In this document: piece after piece, positions 53,506 to 61,837 of the stretch
How positions within the stretch are numbered: position 1 is the stretch's first letter
Layout of the letters: every line of letters starts with the position of its first letter
Made by a program: the position numbers and the translations under genes
Assembly: GCA_964542585.1 (NCBI GenBank)
Contig: CAZIUI010000013.1
Span: 8,724-72,723 of the forward strand
Origin: CAYYUA01 sp964542585
GTDB taxonomy: Bacteria > Bacteroidota > Bacteroidia > CAILMK01 > CAYYUA01
Direction: 5' to 3'
Length of the DNA stretch: 64,000 nucleotides
Notes under the pieces: model-generated
The model's input: only the letters and a program-made list of their open reading frames with translations
The model's database searches: none
What the model was told of the DNA's origin: nothing

Positions 53506-54981
53506 ATGCATGATCCAACAGGCGAAAAAATTATTTATCAAGGGCTTACTTACGATGATGTATTAGTGGCTCCGGCTAAGTCCGAAGTATTGCCATCTAA
53601 TGTGAATTTAGAGACTAAGCTGAGCCGGAACCTTTCCATCAATCTACCAATGGTTTCCGCTGCCATGGATACCATTACAGAAGCCGAATTAGCCATTGCC
53701 ATAGCTCGTGAGGGCGGTATTGGCGTGGTGCACAAAAACTTCACCATAGATGAGCAGGCAGCCCAGGTTAGGAAAGTAAAGCGTTCTGAAAGCGGGTTGA
53801 TCAAAGATCCCATTACTTTGGATGAAAACGCCCCGATCAGTGATGCCCTCGCAATCATGCAGGAAAACCGCATTGGTGGCATTCCGATAGTTGATAACCT
53901 GAACAAACTAAAGGGCATCCTTACTAACCGTGATTTACGGTTTGAGAAGAATCATACCCGCTCAGTGGTAGAGGTCATGACCACTGATAACCTGACCACC
54001 GTTCAGGAAGGGGTTGATTTAGTAAAAGCAGAGTCCATCCTTAAGCAGCATAAAGTGGAAAAATTACCCGTGGTGGACAACGACTACACGCTAAAAGGAT
54101 TGATCACCTTTAAAGATATCAAAAAAGTTAAGGATCATCCCAATGCGTGTAAAGACAATTATGGACGTCTCCGCGTAGGGGCAGCCGTTACTGTTAGCGA
54201 TGAGCTTTTTGATCGATTGGAAGCGCTTCAAAAAGCAGGAGTGGACATGATTGTTATCGACTCAGCTCATGGCCATTCTAGTGGAGTTTTGGAAGGGATA
54301 AAAGCCGTTAAAAAACATGCACCAGACGTTGAGCTAATGGCAGGAAATGTCGCTTCATACGAAGGGGCAAAAGCGGTAGCTAATGCCGGAGCGGATGCGG
54401 TTAAAGTGGGAGTTGGGCCAGGTTCCATTTGTACTACCAGGGTTGTAGCGGGTATTGGTGTGCCCCAGCTGACGGCTGTTTACGAAAGCGCTAAAGCTTT
54501 GGCGAACTCAGGTATTCCCGTAGTAGCCGATGGCGGTGTTAAATATACGGGTGATGTTGTCAAAGCTATTGCAGCAGGTGCAAGTTCTGTAATGGCTGGG
54601 TCATTGTTTGCAGGTGTTGAGGAATCGCCGGGAGAGACCATTATTTACGAGGGAAGAAAGTTTAAAACTTACCGAGGAATGGGCTCTGTAGAAGCAATGA
54701 AACAAGGTTCAGGCAACCGCTATTTTCAGGATCCTGAGGAAGAAATTAAGAAGTTAGTGCCGGAAGGGATCGTAGGTCGTGTTCCCTATAAAGGCACGTT
54801 ATCCGAAGTAATGCAGCAATACAAAGGGGGTCTTCAGGCAGGTATGGGCTATTCAGGAGCCGCTACAATAGCTGATTTGCAAAAAGCGAAACTTATCAAA
54901 GTAACGGCTGCCGGACTCCGGGAAAGCCATCCTCACGATGTTACGATAACCAAAGAAGCTCCTAATTATAGTCCCTATTAA
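53506..54981 (+). CDS. guaB: Inosine-5'-monophosphate dehydrogenase
   Basis: A 491-residue IMPDH from the ATG at 53506; the start at 53461 adds a non-conserved lead. It commits IMP to GMP synthesis. The sequence has the TIM-barrel N-terminal TYDDVLVAP, two CBS domains (about residues 95-205), the catalytic cysteine loop VGPGSICTTR, and the flap region ending VPYKGTLSEVMQQYKGGL. It is complete and full length. Confidence 0.97.
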   Translation: MHDPTGEKIIYQGLTYDDVLVAPAKSEVLPSNVNLETKLSRNLSINLPMVSAAMDTITEAELAIAIAREGGIGVVHKNFTIDEQAAQVRKVKRSESGLIKDPITLDENAPISDALAIMQENRIGGIPIVDNLNKLKGILTNRDLRFEKNHTRSVVEVMTTDNLTTVQEGVDLVKAESILKQHKVEKLPVVDNDYTLKGLITFKDIKKVKDHPNACKDNYGRLRVGAAVTVSDELFDRLEALQKAGVDMIVIDSAHGHSSGVLEGIKAVKKHAPDVELMAGNVASYEGAKAVANAGADAVKVGVGPGSICTTRVVAGIGVPQLTAVYESAKALANSGIPVVADGGVKYTGDVVKAIAAGASSVMAGSLFAGVEESPGETIIYEGRKFKTYRGMGSVEAMKQGSGNRYFQDPEEEIKKLVPEGIVGRVPYKGTLSEVMQQYKGGLQAGMGYSGAATIADLQKAKLIKVTAAGLRESHPHDVTITKEAPNYSPY

Positions 54982-55128
54982 GTAAGTCATAGATTAGAAA
55001 ACCCATTAAAAGATTCTTACGGTTTATTGTAAAGATTTACTTTAGGGATGATTGTAAACCAAAACCTGGGAAAAATCTTTTTATCATTGTAAAACACGAA
55101 CAGCAAAACTTAAATTAAAACAGTTATT

Positions 55129-55734
55129 ATGTCTAGCGCAGGGAAAATCAAGAATTATGTAGCCCTTATTCTGGCTATCAGTGGTTTAATGTTGTCTTCA
55201 TGTTCGAACAATCAAAGTGGGGATAGCAGTAATAAAGAAACAACCACTCAAGAAGATCAAGGTAACCAGCAAAAACAAGAGGCTCCACAATTTAAACAAG
55301 GGCAAAGTGCCAGCTCTGATACGATCACAGATCAAAAGCTGAAAAAATTCTCAAGTGCCATGGATACGAACCGGGCCATTCAAAGAAGCATGAGACCTGA
55401 AATGCAAAAGGCCGTTAAAGATGCGGGGTTATCCATGCAAGAGTATCGTATGATCAGCCGTAAGCAGCAAGGCGGGGGTAGAGGAATGCAAGGTAATCAA
55501 CAGAATTCTGAATCTGATATCTCTGAATCAAAACTGAAGAAGTTTAACAAAGCAAAAAATAACATGAGGCCTATTCGCGAAAAGATGCGTCAGGAGATGA
55601 AAAAAGCGATTAAAAATCAAGGGATGTCCATGCAGGAATATCGGAGGATATTAACGAACATCCGCCAGGACACCACCTTACAAAATCGAATGAGGAAAAT
55701 GCAAGCCCAAGAAGCGCGGAAGCCATCCAAATAA
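55129..55734 (+). CDS. Lipoprotein with tandem DUF4168-like domains
   Basis: A 201-residue exported lipoprotein: signal ends LSSC near residue 25, then a Gln/Asn-rich linker. Two related helical units follow, about residues 62-115 (ITDQKLKKF ... GLSMQEYRMI) and 125-190 (ISESKLKKF ... GMSMQEYRRI), which match DUF4168. Function unknown. It stands alone between guaB and menF, and is closed by an intrinsic terminator at 55785. Confidence 0.82.
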   Translation: MSSAGKIKNYVALILAISGLMLSSCSNNQSGDSSNKETTTQEDQGNQQKQEAPQFKQGQSASSDTITDQKLKKFSSAMDTNRAIQRSMRPEMQKAVKDAGLSMQEYRMISRKQQGGGRGMQGNQQNSESDISESKLKKFNKAKNNMRPIREKMRQEMKKAIKNQGMSMQEYRRILTNIRQDTTLQNRMRKMQAQEARKPSK

Positions 55735-55784
55735 GAATGATTCAAGCGTGTTCAACCTACGCTTTTTAGATTGGTTTTTTAGTG

Positions 55785-55812
55785 AAAGCCGGTAATTAAT
55801 GCCGGCTTTTTT
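55785..55812 (+). terminator. Intrinsic terminator after the DUF4168 lipoprotein gene
   Basis: Stem AAAGCCGG (55785-55792) with CCGGCTTT (55802-55809), a 9-nt loop and a run of six T (55807-55812): a standard Rho-independent terminator. It shows that the menF start is downstream of it, at 55856. Confidence 0.85.
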
Positions 55813-55855
55813 ATTTCCCTGTAAATTCGCCGAAAGAAGAAAAAACTATTGGCAT

Positions 55856-56935
55856 ATGCTCATAGAAACTCCAAAGGGCAATCTTCCAGAGGCTAACCTT
55901 AAACCTACTATCAAAGCGGCCCTGGCCAATAATTTTGGAATTGCCCTTCATTCCTTACCGGAAGATGATAAGGTTTATCTGACTTACGGTCCTACCGCGT
56001 TTCATAACCTCTCAACACTCCCAAATCGCGAAGCTTTTTTAATTGCGCCCTTTACCTTTCAAAACGAGCTTCTTGTTATTGAGCCAACTGAGGTTTTTAC
56101 AATGGAAGAGGAGGTGGAAGAGGATGAATTGAAGTGGCATTTCCGAACCGCTGAAGATGAAAGTTTTAGCAAAGAGGGCTTCAAAAAATTGGTGCGCTAC
56201 GGTATAGAGCAAATTAAGGCTGGCTCCTTTGATAAAGTAGTTGCAGCTAACAAAAAAGTAAGTGAACTGCCAGAGGGTTTCCAGCCATTGAATTACTTCT
56301 TCCAGCTTAAGAAGGCCTATCCCCATGCTTATACATCACTTGTAAGCACTCCACAATATGGAACATGGGTAGGAGCCACACCAGAATTGTTATTAAACTT
56401 TAACGATTCTGAAATCAAAACGGCAGCCCTTGCTGGCACCCAATCATCAGATGATGAAAACGATTTTACCGAGAAAGAAGAACAGGAACAAGTCTTAGTT
56501 TCACAGTATATCGAACAAACTTTTGAAAACCTGGCCCTTGATTATCAGAAATCAAGCCCTGAAGCGATAAACGCTGGCAACCTGGCGCATATCAACGCTT
56601 ATTATAAAGGCCAGTTAAAGGGTAACCAGGGTGAGCTTTGGAAAACTTTTCTTCAAAAACTCCATCCGACACCTGCTGTGTGCGGATACCCCTACCAAGT
56701 GAGCAAAATTTTTATTCGTAACGAAGAGCCTTTTGACCGGGACTTGTTCACCGGTTTTTTAGGTTTTTACAATCCTTATGGTCAAAGCAACCTGTTTGTT
56801 AACTTGCGATGCATGGAGATACACCCTAGTCAAGCAAGCATTTATGCAGGTGCTGGGGTGGTTAAGGGATCCAAATCAGAGGACGAATGGGCTGAAACAG
56901 CTGAGAAAATGAAGACGTTGGAGGCCGTTTTTTAA
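55856..56935 (+). CDS. menF: Isochorismate synthase
   Basis: About 359 residues from the ATG at 55856; a start at 55799 would sit inside the terminator hairpin. The chorismate-binding enzyme shows FDKVVAANKKV (catalytic lysine region), TPELLLNF, ALAGTQ, and LHPTPAVCGYP with the metal-binding GFYNP block. It converts chorismate to isochorismate for menaquinone. It precedes menD by 21 bp in one operon. Confidence 0.93.
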   Translation: MLIETPKGNLPEANLKPTIKAALANNFGIALHSLPEDDKVYLTYGPTAFHNLSTLPNREAFLIAPFTFQNELLVIEPTEVFTMEEEVEEDELKWHFRTAEDESFSKEGFKKLVRYGIEQIKAGSFDKVVAANKKVSELPEGFQPLNYFFQLKKAYPHAYTSLVSTPQYGTWVGATPELLLNFNDSEIKTAALAGTQSSDDENDFTEKEEQEQVLVSQYIEQTFENLALDYQKSSPEAINAGNLAHINAYYKGQLKGNQGELWKTFLQKLHPTPAVCGYPYQVSKIFIRNEEPFDRDLFTGFLGFYNPYGQSNLFVNLRCMEIHPSQASIYAGAGVVKGSKSEDEWAETAEKMKTLEAVF

Positions 56936-56956
56936 TTTTCAATATTTACCACGAAC

Positions 56957-58723
56957 ATGCTCCAAGACCAGGCTCCCTCGTTAGATTACCAGGTATTAAT
57001 GAACATTGCTGAGCTCTGCTTCAGGCAAGGGATGGAGCATGTGGTTTTGTCTCCAGGGTCTCGCTCTGCGCCTTTAGCGCTCACCTTTATACGCCATGGC
57101 GGGTTTAAATGGCGTGTGGTACCGGATGAGCGGTCAGCGGCTTACAAAGCTATTGGAATAGCATCGGCAACGGGTAAGCTGGTGGGATTGATATGCACCT
57201 CAGGTACGGCTGCCGTCAATTATGCGCCAGGGGTTGCAGAGGCTTATTGGCAATGCTTACCGTTAATAGCATTTACGGCTGATCGCCCGCCCGAATGGAT
57301 TGGTCAGGGTGAAAATCAGGCGATTTACCAAAAGAATTTGTTTGACCCTAATATCAAAGATTCTGTTCAGATCCCGGTTGATCTGAGATCAGAACCTGAC
57401 GAATGGCACGCCTATCAGCAAATTTCCAAAGCGCTAATCCATGCAAAGGGTGCTCCTGGTGGCCCGGTACAGGTTAATGCCCCTTTCCGGGAACCGCTTT
57501 ACCCTTCAGAGCCTTTGCCAAGTCCTCAGGATCGTATCAAAACTTTTCAAAAATCAGGCTACCAGCAAGGATTATCGACTGTTAATCATGCCCAACTTAC
57601 CCAGACCCTAAAACAAACGGATCGCATCCTGGTGATAGCCGGAATGGGAGCCCCTACAGAGCAAGAACTCAGGGTCCTTGGCGATTTTGTGATGCGAACA
57701 AGGGCGGTTTTAGTTTCAGACTTTTTGTCTAATACCCATCAGCTACCAGCTTCCGTACTTGGAGGTGATCTGATTGCTAAAAAAGCTTTAGAAGAGGAAT
57801 GCGCTATTCTTAAACCGGAATTGGTGATTACGCTTGGCGGACCTCTCATAAGCAAAGCCTTGAAGCAGTTTCTCAGAAATGCCAAACCTGCCGAACACTG
57901 GCATATTGATGAGGCGGGAGAAGCCAGGGATACTTTCCAGGCACTAACGCGTTTAATCCCTTTGGAGCCTTATACCTTCATGCGGGAGTTGGGTGGTAAG
58001 CTTTGGCCTAAACAGGAAAACGCTTTTTGTCAGGCTTGGCATTACTATAATCAACAGGTCAAAGAGGCCATCAATGGCTTAGCTACTGAAGAAGGCGGAT
58101 TTTCAGAAATCCGGGTTATGAAGACACTCCTTAAAGACCTGCCACCGCAAGCGGTACTCCAATTAGGCAATAGCATGCCGGTGAGGCATGCCCAGTTTCT
58201 TGGCCCTTTATTTCAAGAGCGGGAGATCACCGTTAAAGGAAATCGTGGCACTAGCGGCATTGATGGGTGCCTGAGCACTGCTGTGGGTTATGCAAGTGAA
58301 ACTTCAAAAGCGGTTTATTGTATTTTGGGTGATATGGCTTTCATGTATGATCGTAACGCATTATGGAGCCACTCCCTACCTTCCAATTTAACGATCATCA
58401 TTCTTAACAATAAAGGAGGTGGTGTTTTTAAGACATTAAGAGGGGCTAAGGACCAACCGGAATTGGATTCCTATTTTTCTTATGTGCTGCCCACAGACTT
58501 TTACCATACAGCTAAACAGCATCATTGTAGTTATTACCTGGCTGAAGACTGGCCAACCCTTTTCGATTATGTGAAAACCCAGGAGAAAGAGGCAAAAGGG
58601 CCGTCTATTATTGAAGTTAATTTTGAGGATAAGATCAATTTTCCGGATATCTCCGCCATTCAGACAGATTTGCTGAGGCGGTTATCGGATTTGGATCCAG
58701 TGAAAAACCATTCTAAAGTTTAA
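56957..58723 (+). CDS. menD: 2-succinyl-5-enolpyruvyl-6-hydroxy-3-cyclohexene-1-carboxylate synthase
   Basis: A 588-residue thiamine-diphosphate enzyme of menaquinone synthesis, joining 2-oxoglutarate to isochorismate. The N-terminal SPGSRSAPLA and GTAAVNYAPGVAEAYW blocks, the central GNRGTSGIDGC and the ThDP-binding GDMAFMYDRNALW are conserved. Full length. Later men genes are not in the window. Confidence 0.96.
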   Translation: MLQDQAPSLDYQVLMNIAELCFRQGMEHVVLSPGSRSAPLALTFIRHGGFKWRVVPDERSAAYKAIGIASATGKLVGLICTSGTAAVNYAPGVAEAYWQCLPLIAFTADRPPEWIGQGENQAIYQKNLFDPNIKDSVQIPVDLRSEPDEWHAYQQISKALIHAKGAPGGPVQVNAPFREPLYPSEPLPSPQDRIKTFQKSGYQQGLSTVNHAQLTQTLKQTDRILVIAGMGAPTEQELRVLGDFVMRTRAVLVSDFLSNTHQLPASVLGGDLIAKKALEEECAILKPELVITLGGPLISKALKQFLRNAKPAEHWHIDEAGEARDTFQALTRLIPLEPYTFMRELGGKLWPKQENAFCQAWHYYNQQVKEAINGLATEEGGFSEIRVMKTLLKDLPPQAVLQLGNSMPVRHAQFLGPLFQEREITVKGNRGTSGIDGCLSTAVGYASETSKAVYCILGDMAFMYDRNALWSHSLPSNLTIIILNNKGGGVFKTLRGAKDQPELDSYFSYVLPTDFYHTAKQHHCSYYLAEDWPTLFDYVKTQEKEAKGPSIIEVNFEDKINFPDISAIQTDLLRRLSDLDPVKNHSKV

Positions 58724-58756
58724 GTGCCTCGTTTTAAGGGGTAAGGGACGCCTATT

Positions 58757-59887
58757 ATGCAATTTCAAGACGTTATTGGCCAACAGCGAATCAAAACCAA
58801 ATTACTTCGGAGCCTTCAGCAGGAAAAAGTGAGCAATACCCAAATGTTTTTAGGGCCTGAGGGGAGTGGGGCGTTTCCCCTTGCCCTTGCTTTCGCGCAA
58901 TATTTGATGTGTGACAATCCCCAAAAAAATGATACATGTGGTGAATGTGCGTCTTGTCACAAAGCCCGCAAGTTTATTCATCCGGATATTCATTTTGCTT
59001 TTCCCACCGTCAACCGCAAGGATAAGGGAGATCCTCTTTCGGACAACTACCTGGAAGAATGGCGGGAAGCGCTTTCCAATAATCCCTACTTAAGCGTATA
59101 TGATTGGTTACAAATGATCAAAGCCGGCAATAGCCAAGGTAACATTTCTGTGAAAGAATGCCGGGAAATGATTAAGAAACTTTCGCTCAAACCTTTTGAA
59201 GGTGGGAGAAAGGTGATGATACTCTGGATGCCTGAGCTTTTGGGCAAAGAGGGCAATGCCTTGTTGAAAATCCTTGAAGAGCCAGGACCTGATACATACT
59301 TTTTACTGGTAGCACATGATAGTGATAACATCCTGAACACAATTCTCTCCAGAACCCAACTAGTGCGTGTTCCTCACCTGAGTACGGAGGCCATTCAGGA
59401 AGGATTGCAAAACTCCCATGGGCTCAATGAAGCTGAAGCCCAGGAAATTGGTCGCTTAGCTGACGGTAATTATCGGGCAGCTCAAAAACTGGCTGAATCT
59501 AACGAAACTGCCTACTCATCGCAATTTATCCAATGGATGCGCGCATCTTATCGTAAAAATGGCCTGGAACTATTAGAATGGGTTCAGCAAATGGCTGCAA
59601 AAGGAAGAGAGGAACAAAAGCACTTTCTTGGCTTTGCTTTGCAAATGGTGGAGACGTTGTTTTTATTGGATAAAGGAGCTGGAGAAGAATCCTTTGCTCG
59701 GGAGGCTGACCGGGATTTCGCAAGGAAATTTGCCAGCCTACTAGACGATGAGGGATTTGAGAAATTATATGAAGGCATCAATCAAGCGATATTTTACATC
59801 GAGCGTAACGCTAGTGCGAAAATTGTCCTTTTTCGATTATCTTTGCGTATCAACGAAATTTTGAATCCAAATAAGGTGCTGAAATAG
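58757..59887 (+). CDS. holB: DNA polymerase III subunit delta'
   Basis: A 376-residue clamp-loader protein. The N-terminal AAA+ domain has a degenerate P-loop (GPEGSGAFPL lacks the Walker lysine), as expected for delta'. A zinc motif with CGECASCHK lies near residues 54-64. A long insertion with HFAFPTVNRKDKGD is typical of Bacteroidota. The sensor region LLKILEEP is present. It is followed by ricT and gldH; the same neighbours recur in this phylum. Confidence 0.93.
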   Translation: MQFQDVIGQQRIKTKLLRSLQQEKVSNTQMFLGPEGSGAFPLALAFAQYLMCDNPQKNDTCGECASCHKARKFIHPDIHFAFPTVNRKDKGDPLSDNYLEEWREALSNNPYLSVYDWLQMIKAGNSQGNISVKECREMIKKLSLKPFEGGRKVMILWMPELLGKEGNALLKILEEPGPDTYFLLVAHDSDNILNTILSRTQLVRVPHLSTEAIQEGLQNSHGLNEAEAQEIGRLADGNYRAAQKLAESNETAYSSQFIQWMRASYRKNGLELLEWVQQMAAKGREEQKHFLGFALQMVETLFLLDKGAGEESFAREADRDFARKFASLLDDEGFEKLYEGINQAIFYIERNASAKIVLFRLSLRINEILNPNKVLK

Positions 59888-60109
59888 CGGCCTGGGAAAG
59901 TTTAGCGATTTTGCTTGTTCATAAATTCACCATACCATCAAGCTTCTTAAAGCCTCACCTCCTATTGATGACAGCATGCTGCCAATATCCGGTAGCGAAG
60001 GGGGGCTCGCATAATCGTCTGTCCATGGTTTATCAAACAATGCTGGCGGCCGATCAACACTCCTAGGGCTATTTCAGCACAGCTTACGTCTAAACAAAAG
60101 ATTAGCGTT

Positions 60110-61297
60110 ATGACCTGTAATAGCTGTGAAAATAGTCTGAAATATAAAGACGGTATTCATCCGGGATGTCAGAATAATGGTGCCTGTGGAAACATGTTGG
60201 ACGTTCACGATTGGCTTGCCAATGTGACCTTTGAGGATGAAGAGCGCCAATGCTCAAAAGTTGAAGTGCAATTTAAAGCAACCCGAAAGGAGATATTTGC
60301 CAATCCTCGGGAACTTGATCTAGAAACAGGTGACCTGATTGTAACTGAAAGCAACACCGGATACGATATTGGTACTGTTACGATGAAGGGTGAGCTAGTA
60401 AAGTTGCAGATGAAAAAGAAAAAGATAAGTGAGGATGCTGAACTCCCGGAAATTCTAAGAAAAGCCTCTGAACAGGACGTAAAAACCTATAAGGAAGCCA
60501 AGGCCCGGGAGCTACCCATGATGTTTGAAACCCGGCGCATGGCCAAAGAGCTGGGATTGGTAATGAAGGTAAGCGATGTGGAAGTGCAAGGTGATAACCG
60601 CAAAGCAACGTTTTATTATACAGCTGAAGGGCGGGTTGATTACCGCGAATTGATAAAACAGCTTGGGCGGGAGTTCAAAGTGAAAGTGGAAATGAAACAG
60701 ATAGGCCTAAGGCAAGAGGCTGGGCGCATAGGAGGCATTGGTGACTGTGGACGGGAACTTTGTTGCTCTACCTGGCTTACGGAGTTCAATGCTGTTCCTA
60801 CCGTTGCTGCTAAGTATCAAAACCTGTTTCTCAACCCTTTAAAGCTTTCAGGCCAATGCGGGAGGTTGAAGTGCTGCCTCAATTATGAGCTGGAAACTTA
60901 CCTCGAGGCATTGGAGGATTTCCCGTCTGAAGATACCGTCCTTGAAACCCAAAAAGGAAGGGCGAAAGTCATGAAAATCGATATTTTAAAACGGCTGCTA
61001 TGGTTTTTCTTCCCGGACGATACCCAGGGCGCGAATAAAACTTATGAACTGAAAGTAGAAAGCGTCCAGGCCATTCAGCAAATGAATGAGAAAGGGGAAA
61101 AACCTATGGACCTTGAGGACTTCACCGTTATCCGCGAATCCTCAAAGGATGAGCAAGAGGTGCAGGCCTTTCAGGATGCAGCCGGTTCAGATAGCATTAC
61201 CCGTTTTGATGAAACGCGCAAAAACCGTCAATCAACCTCAAAGAAAAAACGCAAAGGCGGTGAAGCAAAAAATCAAAGGAAAGGCCGAGCAAAATAA
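60110..61297 (+). CDS. ricT: PSP1-domain regulatory iron-sulfur complex protein RicT
   Basis: A 395-residue PSP1-domain protein (YaaT/RicT). The conserved cysteine-rich segments RELCCSTWL and CGRLKCCLNYE are present, with further cysteines in the N-terminal CNSCENS and GCQNNGACGN. In Bacillus the RicAFT complex binds [4Fe-4S] clusters and controls mRNA processing; a similar role here is inference. Its basic tail (KKKRKGGEAKN) may bind RNA. gldH follows after 43 bp. The 222-bp gap before it contains no recognised feature. Confidence 0.9.
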   Translation: MTCNSCENSLKYKDGIHPGCQNNGACGNMLDVHDWLANVTFEDEERQCSKVEVQFKATRKEIFANPRELDLETGDLIVTESNTGYDIGTVTMKGELVKLQMKKKKISEDAELPEILRKASEQDVKTYKEAKARELPMMFETRRMAKELGLVMKVSDVEVQGDNRKATFYYTAEGRVDYRELIKQLGREFKVKVEMKQIGLRQEAGRIGGIGDCGRELCCSTWLTEFNAVPTVAAKYQNLFLNPLKLSGQCGRLKCCLNYELETYLEALEDFPSEDTVLETQKGRAKVMKIDILKRLLWFFFPDDTQGANKTYELKVESVQAIQQMNEKGEKPMDLEDFTVIRESSKDEQEVQAFQDAAGSDSITRFDETRKNRQSTSKKKRKGGEAKNQRKGRAK

Positions 61298-61340
61298 AAG
61301 CGTTTTTCCATCTCCCGCAGTGGCAATAATAAAGATAGCA

Positions 61341-61817
61341 ATGACCAATAAAGGGCAATTGGCACTAATTACCTTCCTTAGCTTTGGGGTTTTATTTGGC
61401 TGCCAAGAGAATCACCGGGTTTACGAAAAGTATGTTTCAATAGAGGACTATCAGTGGTCGTTGAAGGATACGCTGAACTTCAAGGTCAAAATCAAAGATA
61501 CGAGCAACCCTTATCAACTTGCCCTGCAACTTAGGAATAAAATTAGCTATCCTTACCGTAATATTTGGCTGTTGATTCAACATGAGTCGCCCTCTGGAAC
61601 GCTTAGCAGCATGAAAGCAGAATTCCAGCTTGCTAAGAAAAGTGGCAAGTGGACTGGTCAGGGAATTGGCGACCTCTACGACCATCGCTTCCCCGTTCCC
61701 CAGAACATTTCCTTATCCGAAAAAGGTACTCATCGCTTCAGACTTGTTCATCTCATGCGCAAAAACAAGCTTCCCGGGGTCATGAATGTAGGTTTACAGC
61801 TTAGAAAAAGGGAGTAA
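61341..61817 (+). CDS. gldH: Gliding motility lipoprotein GldH
   Basis: A 158-residue lipoprotein from the ATG at 61341, which gives a clean signal peptide with FGC lipobox near residue 22. The sequence YEKYVSIEDYQW and the C-terminal HLMRKNKLPGVMNVGLQL match GldH, one of the Gld proteins needed for gliding and linked to the type IX secretion apparatus. The in-frame upstream open stretch overlaps ricT and is not the real start. A nearby location with ricT and holB is common in this group. Confidence 0.88.
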   Translation: MTNKGQLALITFLSFGVLFGCQENHRVYEKYVSIEDYQWSLKDTLNFKVKIKDTSNPYQLALQLRNKISYPYRNIWLLIQHESPSGTLSSMKAEFQLAKKSGKWTGQGIGDLYDHRFPVPQNISLSEKGTHRFRLVHLMRKNKLPGVMNVGLQLRKRE

Positions 61818-61837
61818 AAGATGAGATTTTCCCAGGC

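Noticed and set aside
55799..55855. Longer start of menF
   Set aside because: It would begin inside the right arm of an intrinsic terminator and adds unconserved residues.
61086..61340. Extended coding region in front of gldH overlapping ricT
   Set aside because: It overlaps ricT in another frame, and the lipoprotein signal begins at 61341.
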